From Verrucomicrobiales bacterium (lineage in GTDB: Bacteria; Verrucomicrobiota; Verrucomicrobiia; Limisphaerales; UBA11320), in contig DMJJ01000488.1 of NCBI GenBank assembly GCA_003452185.1, forward strand, positions 1 to 5,568: a DNA stretch of 5,568 nucleotides, read 5' to 3'. Positions 1 through 5,568 of the stretch are shown piece by piece (positions within the stretch are counted from its first letter, which is position 1; each line of letters begins with the position of its first letter). The notes beneath the pieces were generated by a model. The model did no database searches, was not told where the DNA came from, and saw only the letters and a list, made by a program, of their open reading frames with translations. Position numbers and translations under genes: made by a program.

Positions 1-23
1 TCACGTCGGTGGCTACAGGAACC
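1..23 (-). repeat. REP-like GTAG palindrome, cut by the window edge
   Basis: This is the right half of the same element that lies complete at 253-276. On the minus strand it reads GTAG (16-13), then CCACC (12-8), GA (7-6), C (5) and the loop GTGA (4-1); the returning arm would lie outside the window. Bases 1-23 match 261-283 exactly, including seven bases beyond the GTAG foot, so the two are copies of one unit rather than chance hairpins. REP elements are known to carry GTAG at the foot of a hairpin. Assignment to that class is by this layout only. Confidence 0.6.
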
Positions 24-48
24 AGGCCGGGTCCTCCGAAGGGAATTG

Positions 49-73
49 GCGGCTCTCTCACGAGAGCCGCTAC
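49..73 (-). repeat. REP-like element with a perfect 9-bp hairpin
   Basis: Arms at 49-57 and 62-70 are perfectly complementary (GCGGCTCTC / GAGAGCCGC) around the 4-base loop 58-61. On the minus strand the element starts with GTAG at 73-70 and the loop reads GTGA. The G of GTAG is the first base of the stem. Layout and loop are shared with the element at 101-125 although most stem bases differ, which indicates conserved structure. No T-run follows the hairpin on either strand, so it is not a standard intrinsic terminator. Confidence 0.7.
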
Positions 74-100
74 CGCCGTCCAACCATCCAACCGTCCAAG

Positions 101-125
101 GTAGCGGGGATCGTAAGATCCCCGC
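101..125 (+). repeat. REP-like element with a perfect 9-bp hairpin and GTAA loop
   Basis: GTAG at 101-104 is followed by a perfect stem, 104-112 with 117-125 (GCGGGGATC / GATCCCCGC), and a GTAA loop at 113-116, a GNRA-type tetraloop if transcribed. It is in inverted orientation to the element at 49-73, from which it is separated by 27 bases. Head-to-head pairs of REPs like this are typical of BIMEs (bacterial interspersed mosaic elements). No T-run follows, so a terminator role is unlikely. Confidence 0.7.
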
Positions 126-153
126 ACTCTCCCTCCCCCCGTCCCCGCCCCCT

Positions 154-178
154 GTAGCGACCGAGGTCACGAGGTCGT
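154..178 (+). repeat. REP-like element with tandem G-A internal loop
   Basis: GTAG at 154-157 is followed by the stem CGACC (158-162) / GGTCG (173-177). Inside it come GA (163-164) opposite GA (171-172), a single G165-C170 pair and a GTCA loop (166-169). The reverse complement of the element at 253-276 has the same plan with different stem bases: CGACC/GGTCG here against CCACC/GGTGG there. The CCT before the GTAG is also shared with that element. Confidence 0.6.
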
Positions 179-252
179 GCGCGCGAGCAATCCCCACCAC
201 CCCACCCCAGCACCGCACGCCCGCAGAGGGGGGAAGCCCGCTCCGCGCGGGC

Positions 253-276
253 CCACCTCCTCACGTCGGTGGCTAC
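253..276 (-). repeat. REP-like element with tandem G-A internal loop, complete copy
   Basis: On the minus strand GTAG lies at 276-273, followed by the stem CCACC (272-268) / GGTGG (257-253). GA faces GA at 267-266 and 259-258, a C-G pair joins 265 and 260, and the loop GTGA is at 264-261. It is the complete version of the truncated element at 1-23; identity continues through 283. It lies about 80 bases upstream of the methyltransferase-HNH gene and points away from it. Confidence 0.6.
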
Positions 277-283
277 AGGAACC
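261..283 (+). repeat. 23-base exact direct repeat, second copy (first at 1-23)
   Basis: Bases 261-283 repeat 1-23 without a mismatch, in the same orientation and offset by 260 bases. The repeat begins tcacgtcggtgg and ends acaggaacc. It contains half of a REP-like hairpin plus seven flanking bases outside it. Because the first copy starts at window base 1, the true repeat may be longer and the 260-base unit may be tandemly iterated to the left. After 283 the two copies diverge at once. Confidence 0.85.
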
Positions 284-351
284 TTTCGATCCTTCCCGGG
301 CAGAAAAACCTCCCCAAGCCGGCAGCCGACGCGGTAGGCTTCGCGCCGCGG
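284..351 (+). other. Leader between the repeat cluster and the first gene
   Basis: I see no gene and no convincing -35/-10 promoter pair in these bases. The stretch is GC-rich, with one short A-run (aaaaa, 303-307). The promoter of the downstream gene presumably lies here or inside the repeat cluster, but the sequence does not let me place it. Confidence 0.4.
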
Positions 352-356
352 GGTGA
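352..356 (+). promoter_or_regulatory. Candidate Shine-Dalgarno GGTGA that favours the ATG start at 359
   Basis: GGTGA matches the 3' half of the consensus AAGGAGGTGA and ends two bases before ATG at 359, a normal spacing for that part of the consensus. The in-frame GTG at 353 overlaps this motif and has only a G/C-rich sequence before it, so the ATG is the better start. Support is modest because the match is only five bases. Confidence 0.4.
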
Positions 357-358
357 GC

Positions 359-2044
359 ATGGACTCGAGGACTTTCAACTACTACCAGGGACACGCATCC
401 GAGGCGGTGGCCCGCCACCTGCAATCCGACCCCACGGCGTGGCGCGACCGCTTCCGCCAGGCATTCCCCGCCGGCGCCCGCGTGGTCGACATCGGATCCG
501 GCTCCGGGCGCGACCTGGCCCTGCTCCTCGAGATGGGATACGACGCCTTCGGCTTCGAGCCCTCCGACGCCATGCGCGCCGAGGCCGTGCGCGCCTTTCC
601 CCAGCTCGCCGGCCGGCTCCAGCCCCACCCGCTCCCGCTGCCCGAGGGATCCCACCTCCCGCCGGAGGGGTTTGATGGGATCCTCTGCTCCGCCGTCCTG
701 ATGCACCTCCCGGCGGGGGAGCTCTTCGATGCCGCCTTCAGCCTGAGGCGACTGCTCCGGCCGGGCGGGCGGCTCCTGGTGTCGATCCCCGCCGCGGCGA
801 GGCCGGGGCTCGATTCCGAATCGCGGGATGAGGGGGGACGACTCTTTCACACGCTCTTTCCCGAGGAGCTGCTCACCCTCCTGGAACGGCTCGGATTCCG
901 GCTCAAGGAACGGTGGGAGGAGGGCGACAGCCTGGCCCGTGCCGGGGTTCGCTGGTCCACCCTGCTCCTGGAGCTCTCGGCATCGGGCGCAACGCGGCCG
1001 CTGGAAAGAATTGAACGGGTGTTGAACGACGACCGGAAGACCGCCACTTACAAGCTCGCCCTCTTCCGGGCCTTGAGCGAGATCGGCACCCGCGAGCACC
1101 ATCGAGCCCTCTGGATCTCGAACGACGAGGTCGCAGTCCCCATCGATGCCATCGCGGAGAAATGGCTCCGCTACTACTGGCCCCTCTTTGAGCCGGCGGA
1201 CCGGGACGGCTTCATTCCCCAAAACCAGGGGGAGAAGCCCGGATCGGCCAAGCCGATTGCGTTCCGTCGGCAGCTCACCACCCTCATCCGCTCCTACCAC
1301 GGGCCGAACGGACTCTTCCTGTTCCTTGCCGACGTGGCGGCGGGGCGGCTGCGTGAGGGCGTCGACACGCTCTATCGCGACACCCTCGGGACCCTCCGGC
1401 GGGCGATCAAGGAGGGACCGGTTGTGTATGCCTCAGGGAACATGTTCCGCTATGACCCCCAGGGGCGATCGGTTGTGATCCAGGCTTCCGCCTGGCGCGA
1501 ATTCTGCGAGCTCGGCCACTGGATCGAGCCGGCCGTCATCCTTCGCTGGGCGGAGGAGACGGAGCGGATGTCCGCGGGCGCCATCGGTGCGGGGCGGGTG
1601 TTGGAGCTCCTCGTGTCGGACCCGGGCGGGGAGCGGCGTGCGACGGATGAGGCCCGGTCCGTGTATGACACGCTGGCGCCGAAGGAGTGCGTCTGGACGG
1701 GCCGGGGCCTTCGGGAGAGCTATGTCGTTGACCACCTGATCCCGTTCAGTCTTTGGCGGTGCAACGACCTCTGGAATCTCCTGCCGTGCGACCCCCGAGT
1801 GAACGGGGCCAAGAGCGACCGGCTTCCCGGGCGGGAGTTATTGTTGCGGCGGCGGGAGGTGATCATTGGGTATTGGGAGCGGATGAGGGGCGTCCATCCC
1901 CGGCGATTCGACCGGGAGCTGGTGCGGTTTCAGCGGCCCGGCGGAGGGGGAGGAGCCGACTGGCGCACGACCGCCTTCCGATCCCTGAGCGAATCAATCG
2001 AGCTCATCGCCCTCCAGCGCGGCACCGAACGGTGGGAAGTGTAG
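359..2044 (+). CDS. Class I SAM-dependent methyltransferase fused to an HNH endonuclease
   Basis: The protein has 561 residues from ATG 359; an in-frame GTG at 353 would add two. Residues about 1-205 form a class I methyltransferase domain: glycine-rich SAM motif I VVDIGSGSGRD at 42-52, an acidic E67 at the end of the next strand (FGFEP), FDGILCSAVLMHLP at 105-118 in the motif IV place, and LLRPGGRLLVSIP at 132-144. There is no NPPY/DPPY or PC motif, so it resembles small-molecule methyltransferases (Methyltransf_11/25 type) rather than DNA base methylases. Residues about 215-430 are a largely helical region of unknown role (DRKTATYKLALFRAL, then WLRYYWPLF). An HNH domain follows: C444, then VVDHLIPFSLW (456-466) with D458-H459, NDLWNLLP (469-476) with N473, and N482 and K485 in the last helix. 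The final residue is Asn, giving an H-N-N form. A glycine-rich stretch (about 527-532) precedes a short tail. The gene looks intact. It converges on the helicase gene across an IS21 relic. Domain calls are firm; the biological role is unknown, with nucleic-acid defence the best guess. Confidence 0.9.
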   Translation: MDSRTFNYYQGHASEAVARHLQSDPTAWRDRFRQAFPAGARVVDIGSGSGRDLALLLEMGYDAFGFEPSDAMRAEAVRAFPQLAGRLQPHPLPLPEGSHLPPEGFDGILCSAVLMHLPAGELFDAAFSLRRLLRPGGRLLVSIPAAARPGLDSESRDEGGRLFHTLFPEELLTLLERLGFRLKERWEEGDSLARAGVRWSTLLLELSASGATRPLERIERVLNDDRKTATYKLALFRALSEIGTREHHRALWISNDEVAVPIDAIAEKWLRYYWPLFEPADRDGFIPQNQGEKPGSAKPIAFRRQLTTLIRSYHGPNGLFLFLADVAAGRLREGVDTLYRDTLGTLRRAIKEGPVVYASGNMFRYDPQGRSVVIQASAWREFCELGHWIEPAVILRWAEETERMSAGAIGAGRVLELLVSDPGGERRATDEARSVYDTLAPKECVWTGRGLRESYVVDHLIPFSLWRCNDLWNLLPCDPRVNGAKSDRLPGRELLLRRREVIIGYWERMRGVHPRRFDRELVRFQRPGGGGGADWRTTAFRSLSESIELIALQRGTERWEV

Positions 2045-2371
2045 AGTCACCCGCCAGCAGTTCAGCCAGGTACCCTCCGCTGGGATCCAGGCTCCCAGGC
2101 CGAAGTCGATCTGCAGCTCCTGTCCCGGAGCACACTCCATGCGGCGGAACGGGATCTCGGTCTAGCGCTCAAGGCTGCGGACGAAGCGTGTGACCGAGTC
2201 ATAGGAGGCGGTGAAGCCCTGCTCGAGCACCAGGTCCTGATAGATCCTTTGGACGGAAAGCCCGGCCTCCAGGCCGTTCTGGATGATCTCCCGCAGAGGG
2301 GCGCAAAGGCTGGTGGGACCCGCCTTGGACCCGATGGGCGTAATGGCTGGTTTTGACCGTCGGTTGACACC
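2045..2371 (-). pseudogene. istA: IS21-family transposase IstA remnant
   Basis: On the minus strand, in the frame with codons at 2353-2351 and so on, the translation reads SKPAITPIGS, then PLREIIQNGLEAGLSVQRIY, QDLVLEQGFTASYDSVTRFV and RSLER. A TAG stop follows (2164-2162), then TEIPFRRMECAPGQELQIDF and GLGAWIP. This matches the middle of IS21 IstA proteins: the second helix-turn-helix region (usually LSAQRIYQDLV...GSYDSVKRFV), then PFRRMEC.PGQE.QVDFG, whose Asp is the first residue of the DDE triad. Only about 109 codons remain of a protein usually near 400-500 residues. The start is missing (a TGA lies at 2374-2372), the rest of the catalytic domain is gone and an amber codon interrupts the frame, so it is inactive. 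No IstB partner or terminal inverted repeat is seen. The relic fills nearly all of the gap between the two intact genes. Confidence 0.85.
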
Positions 2372-2377
2372 TCACGG

Positions 2378-5300
2378 TCACTTTGCTCGCAGAATGCTTA
2401 GCTCCTGAAACATCCCTACGGGGAGCGGGCACTCCAGCTTCCACTCAATCGACATGGGCTTTTCGCCCTCAGCTCGCTGAAATCCCAACGGGCCGCATGC
2501 GCGATACGGGTCGCCCTTTTCACGTCTCACAAACAATTGGAAGCTCCACCCGTTTCCAGGGCTTTCCAAGTAGCGCCGCCCCGCGGCCGTTCGGGGCCCT
2601 GCTGCATTCTGGCTCTGCCAGTGGAAGCGCTCGGGGCTGATGGCGTAGTCATGGTAGGCGATCCGATCGTGGTATCCCTTGGATTTGTCCAAGGTCACAA
2701 AAAACAGCTCCACCTTCCTTCCTGGCAACGCGAGGACACCGGCCTGAAAAGGGGGGCGGCGGCCTGCGGTCAACCAGCCGACTGCGGTCAGAATCTCGCG
2801 AATCTCATACCCAGCGTGAAGACAGAGCGGCAGATCCTCTAGACCGGGGATGCTTCGGGGCAATACCGCCGCGCGCGCATGCAGCACGTCCGCGAGTTCC
2901 CTCAGCTCCGACCTTAGCGCGGGGCACGCGGCTAGCCGGTGGAGAAAAGCCTCCCCGGAGCCGACCTGGCGGGCCTGCCCATCGACCTGGTAGGCGAACA
3001 TCTGCAGTCTTCGCCGCTCCGTTTCAGTGAGCGATTCAGCGAGCGTGGAGGGCTGGCTGACCTTGCGTAGCAAATCGATCTGCTCAGGGTCTTCCACGTG
3101 GAGGAGAGCGGCGAAACGTCGCCCGAAGTAGCCGTCCTCGGGACCCTCGGGCCCCTTGACCACCCCGACATCGCGACAGAGCGCGGTCCAACCGCTCGGT
3201 TCGCTATCGCGATAGATCTCCTCAGGCTCCAGCGCCTGTTCCCTCAGGAAGTCGGCGAGCACCACAGCCGACCGACCGTGAAGAGCGACGTAACCCTGCA
3301 GCTCCGTGCGAACGCGCCGCCACGATTGGCTGATCGTTGAGCGAAGGCTCTGGAGCACTTGAGCCCTGGCTAACGGTTGAAGCTGGATGTGGCAGCCAGG
3401 GGGCAACGTGCTGAATCCTGTCTCCACCGCGGAAACCAGCTGACTCCGCGACAAACCGGTGATCATTGAGAACAGTCGATCGAAACGGAAGTCAACGCGG
3501 TGACGTCCGACAAAATCGAGAACCAGGCAGCTCTGCTTATTTTCAAACAACCGTAGCCCACGTCCAATTTGCTGCTGGAACAGGACCGGGCTCTGGGTCG
3601 GACGGAGGAGCAAGAGCGTATCCACCGAGGGGAGATCCACCCCTTCATTATAGAGATCGCACGTGACCAGTGCGCAGACCTCACCGCTGGCCAAGCGTTG
3701 CGGCGCTCGCCGGCGCACGTCTGGGTCTGTCGCCCCTACGACGCACACTGCGGGCAATCCCGCGTCATTGAAGCACCGAGTCATAAACTCGGCGTGCGCG
3801 ACGCTGACGCAAAATGCGATCGTCTTTGTCTGCCTCGGATTGGCCGTCAGGCGCCGCCACTCATCCAGGACAAGCTTGGCGCGAACGTCATTTCCGGTGA
3901 CAACTCGATCGAGCGCTTCGCGTTCCCCTGGTTTGTCCCAGGGGACCTCGGAGAAGTCCGATGTGTCGTCGCATCCGTAGTATTCGAACGGGCAGAGCAG
4001 TTGAAGATCAAGCGCGTGCCAGAGGCGGAGCTCCACAGCTGGCGATCCGTCGAGACGGTTTTCAAAGTATGGAAGGATGGCCTTGCCGTCCGAACGCTCT
4101 GGCGTGGCGGTAAGGCCCAAGAGGATCTGCGGCCGCACCGATCGCACGAACTCATCGAATCGGTTGGCAGCCAGTCGATGACATTCATCAACAACGACGG
4201 TGTGCCAAAACTCCTGGCCACACTCCGCTACCAGTCGACGTGCGCATACGCTGTCGATGGTGGCAAACAGGTGATCACGCCTGACCGGCTCCGCGCCATC
4301 AGCCAAGAACTCCCCAAACCCATGGTCGCGCAGAACCTCCCGATACGTCTTCATCGCCTGCTGTAGGATCTCTCGCCTGTGAGACACAAAGAGCAGCCGC
4401 GGGTGACCACCCACGCGCAGGCAGGTAGCTCGATAATCAAAGGCCGCAACGACCGTCTTACCTGTACCTGTGGCTGCCACGATCAGATTGCGCGTCCGGC
4501 CGTGATGTCGTTCGACGGCAAGTTGCTCAAGCATCGCCCTTTGGTAGTCCTTAGGCTGCAGGTCGAAAAAAGTCGTCGTCGCTGAGGTGTACTCGCCAGC
4601 CTCCCGCCGCAGCGCCTGCGACAACCCCGCGCGATGATCGGCATTGTCAGGATCGTAGGCCTGGAACTCACTGTCGTTCCAGAGCGACTCGAAGTGGGCC
4701 TTGGCCCGAGCAAACATGGCCGCCTGACCGTGTTCAGTGAACTTTACGGTCCATTCCAAGCCGCCAAGGAGCGCAGCTCCCGACAGGTTGGCACTGCCGA
4801 CGTACGCACACCCGAATCCCGTAACCCGATGGAAGAGCCACGCTTTGGCGTGAAGCCGCGTGCGGCGGCCGTCGAGCGACACCTTGAGCTCGCAGCCAGC
4901 CAGACGAGCCAGGTAGTCGATCGCCTCCAGCTCCGTGGCTCCCGTGTAGGTCGTCGTGAGCACGCGCACGCGTGTGCGAGGACGGTTTTGTGAATCCACC
5001 GCAGTTGCGGATTGCAGGATGTCGAAGAGCTTACGAACGCCCGACACCGTGATGAAACTGACCAGGATATCAACTTGATCACAGCTGCTCAGCTCGTGCC
5101 GGAGTTCGTTGAGCAGCGACGGCGTGCCCTTGCCGGCCGTAAACAACCACGGGAGGGCCAGGCCCGTCTCGGGTGACGACGGCGTCCTAATAGATGGATG
5201 GATCGCCCGGAGGATCTGGGGCGGCTGATCGAAGTCCGGGAGCTCCAGCATACTGAGGCCGGCCTGCTTGCGGAGTTGCCCCAACAGGTCGTTGACGAGG

Positions 5301-5563
5301 GCGATCTGCCGCATCGCTCGCTCGGATTCATCCCCTCCCGATGCAATGTCATCGAGCAGTTGGGTCAGAAGTCCCGCAAGAGCGTTGGCGAGTCGTTCGG
5401 GGGCTTCTTCGGGATCTAGCTGAGACTTGTTGGATTTGCGCGAACTCCCCAGTTCGTCGAGAGCCTGGGCGAGCGGCAGGCTGATCAGTTTGTCATACAG
5501 GCCGTCAGGAAGTTCCATCGCTTGTAGGGCATTTAACCAGAGCTTCCGTGGGGTGCGAGTCAT
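2378..5563 (-). CDS. PLD-like nuclease / SF2 DEAD-like helicase / DUF3427 protein
   Basis: The 1061-residue protein has four parts. Residues 1-130 are helical and unassigned. Residues about 135-300 form a phospholipase D-like domain with one HKD-type motif: H238 and K240 in LHAKAWLF, then GSANLSGAAL with S257 and N259, and E270. Such domains usually pair two motifs, so a dimer is expected if it is a nuclease. Residues about 335-690 are a complete SF2 helicase core: Walker A AATGTGKT (363-370), DECH (459-462), GLTATPER (483-490), TCDLYNEGVDLPSVD (634-648) and QQIGRGLR (664-671). Residues about 700-1061 match DUF3427; the end is especially clear (KVELFFVTLDKS, DYAISPERFHWQSQ, GEKPMSIEWKLECPLP). 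It probably uses ATP to move on DNA or RNA and may cut it. All helicase motifs are intact. The ATG lies five bases from the window edge, preceded by AAAGA, so an upstream start or operon partner cannot be excluded. PLD-helicase-DUF3427 proteins are, as I recall, common in genomic islands; the cellular role here is inferred. Confidence 0.93.
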   Translation of the reverse strand: MTRTPRKLWLNALQAMELPDGLYDKLISLPLAQALDELGSSRKSNKSQLDPEEAPERLANALAGLLTQLLDDIASGGDESERAMRQIALVNDLLGQLRKQAGLSMLELPDFDQPPQILRAIHPSIRTPSSPETGLALPWLFTAGKGTPSLLNELRHELSSCDQVDILVSFITVSGVRKLFDILQSATAVDSQNRPRTRVRVLTTTYTGATELEAIDYLARLAGCELKVSLDGRRTRLHAKAWLFHRVTGFGCAYVGSANLSGAALLGGLEWTVKFTEHGQAAMFARAKAHFESLWNDSEFQAYDPDNADHRAGLSQALRREAGEYTSATTTFFDLQPKDYQRAMLEQLAVERHHGRTRNLIVAATGTGKTVVAAFDYRATCLRVGGHPRLLFVSHRREILQQAMKTYREVLRDHGFGEFLADGAEPVRRDHLFATIDSVCARRLVAECGQEFWHTVVVDECHRLAANRFDEFVRSVRPQILLGLTATPERSDGKAILPYFENRLDGSPAVELRLWHALDLQLLCPFEYYGCDDTSDFSEVPWDKPGEREALDRVVTGNDVRAKLVLDEWRRLTANPRQTKTIAFCVSVAHAEFMTRCFNDAGLPAVCVVGATDPDVRRRAPQRLASGEVCALVTCDLYNEGVDLPSVDTLLLLRPTQSPVLFQQQIGRGLRLFENKQSCLVLDFVGRHRVDFRFDRLFSMITGLSRSQLVSAVETGFSTLPPGCHIQLQPLARAQVLQSLRSTISQSWRRVRTELQGYVALHGRSAVVLADFLREQALEPEEIYRDSEPSGWTALCRDVGVVKGPEGPEDGYFGRRFAALLHVEDPEQIDLLRKVSQPSTLAESLTETERRRLQMFAYQVDGQARQVGSGEAFLHRLAACPALRSELRELADVLHARAAVLPRSIPGLEDLPLCLHAGYEIREILTAVGWLTAGRRPPFQAGVLALPGRKVELFFVTLDKSKGYHDRIAYHDYAISPERFHWQSQNAAGPRTAAGRRYLESPGNGWSFQLFVRREKGDPYRACGPLGFQRAEGEKPMSIEWKLECPLPVGMFQELSILRAK

Positions 5564-5568
5564 TCTTT

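Noticed and set aside
49..125. Reading the two perfect hairpins as intrinsic terminators of an upstream gene or as a CRISPR array
   Set aside because: Neither hairpin is followed by a T-run. The units differ in sequence, lie in opposite orientations and have no regular spacers; the shared GTAG foot fits REP elements better.
331..349. GCGG...CCGC pairing next to the start codon, containing another GTAG (334-337)
   Set aside because: The stem is only 4 bp with a long loop and the GTAG is not at the foot of a stable hairpin, so it does not fit the REP layout of the other five.
46..675. Plus-strand open frame of 209 codons spanning the repeat cluster and the start of the first gene
   Set aside because: The product is Pro/Arg low-complexity, runs through the hairpin repeats and overlaps the methyltransferase domain in another frame.
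167..1300. Long minus-strand open frame of 377 codons opposite the methyltransferase-HNH gene
   Set aside because: It is antisense to a gene with clear conserved motifs, and its translation is rich in Gly, Arg, Pro and Glu with no recognisable domain. Long antisense frames are expected in GC-rich coding DNA.
359..2044. Reading the gene as a classical type IIG restriction-modification enzyme
   Set aside because: DNA-methylase catalytic motifs (NPPY/DPPY/PC) and a target-recognition domain are not visible, and the nuclease is HNH at the C-terminus.
2080..2098. Small inverted repeat CTGGGA / TCCCAG as a terminator between the convergent genes
   Set aside because: The stem is only 6 bp with a 7-base loop and no T-run on either side, and it falls inside the conserved IstA reading frame, so it is probably incidental.
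2062..2444. Two overlapping short minus-strand frames in the intergenic gap (2062-2370 and 2199-2444)
   Set aside because: The IstA similarity lies in the third minus-strand frame, which is interrupted by the amber codon. These two are shadows of the relic, and the second also overlaps the end of the helicase gene.
3569..4366. Plus-strand open frame of 265 codons opposite the helicase core
   Set aside because: It is antisense to helicase motifs that are fully conserved, and no family features are visible in its translation.

Overview
The window is GC-rich bacterial DNA holding two large, convergent, intact genes. A repeat-rich leader precedes the first gene, and a decayed transposase fragment lies between the two. 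Nothing in it fixes a phylum. High GC in coding third positions, REP-type palindromes and an IS21-type relic all suit a high-GC environmental, Gram-negative-like bacterium. No housekeeping gene, tRNA or rRNA is present, so this looks like an accessory region.

Layout. Positions 1-283 hold five small elements, each carrying a GTAG tetranucleotide followed by a hairpin with a GTNA loop. Three are on the minus strand and two on the plus strand, and the one at the left edge is cut by the window. This is the hallmark of REP/BIME sequences mobilised by RAYT (Y1 tyrosine) transposases, but no RAYT gene is in view. Positions 359-2044 (+) encode a two-part protein: a class I SAM-dependent methyltransferase domain fused to a long middle region and a C-terminal HNH nuclease domain. 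Positions 2045-2371 hold an IS21-family IstA fragment on the minus strand, with an in-frame amber codon and both ends missing; it fills almost the whole gap between the two genes. Positions 2378-5563 (-) encode a 1061-residue phospholipase D-like nuclease / SF2 helicase / DUF3427 protein.

How the genes may work together. Both proteins are multidomain nucleic-acid enzymes. One combines methyl transfer with HNH cleavage; the other combines a PLD-type nuclease, a DNA or RNA translocase and a DUF3427 tail. Such combinations recur in restriction-like and anti-phage loci, so a two-gene defence or DNA-processing module is a reasonable hypothesis. It is only inference: the genes converge, so they are not an operon, and an IS relic separates them. 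Chance neighbourhood in a genomic island is equally possible. The methyltransferase domain lacks the NPPY/DPPY or PC motifs of DNA base methylases and looks more like a small-molecule methyltransferase, so a conventional restriction-modification reading is not supported.
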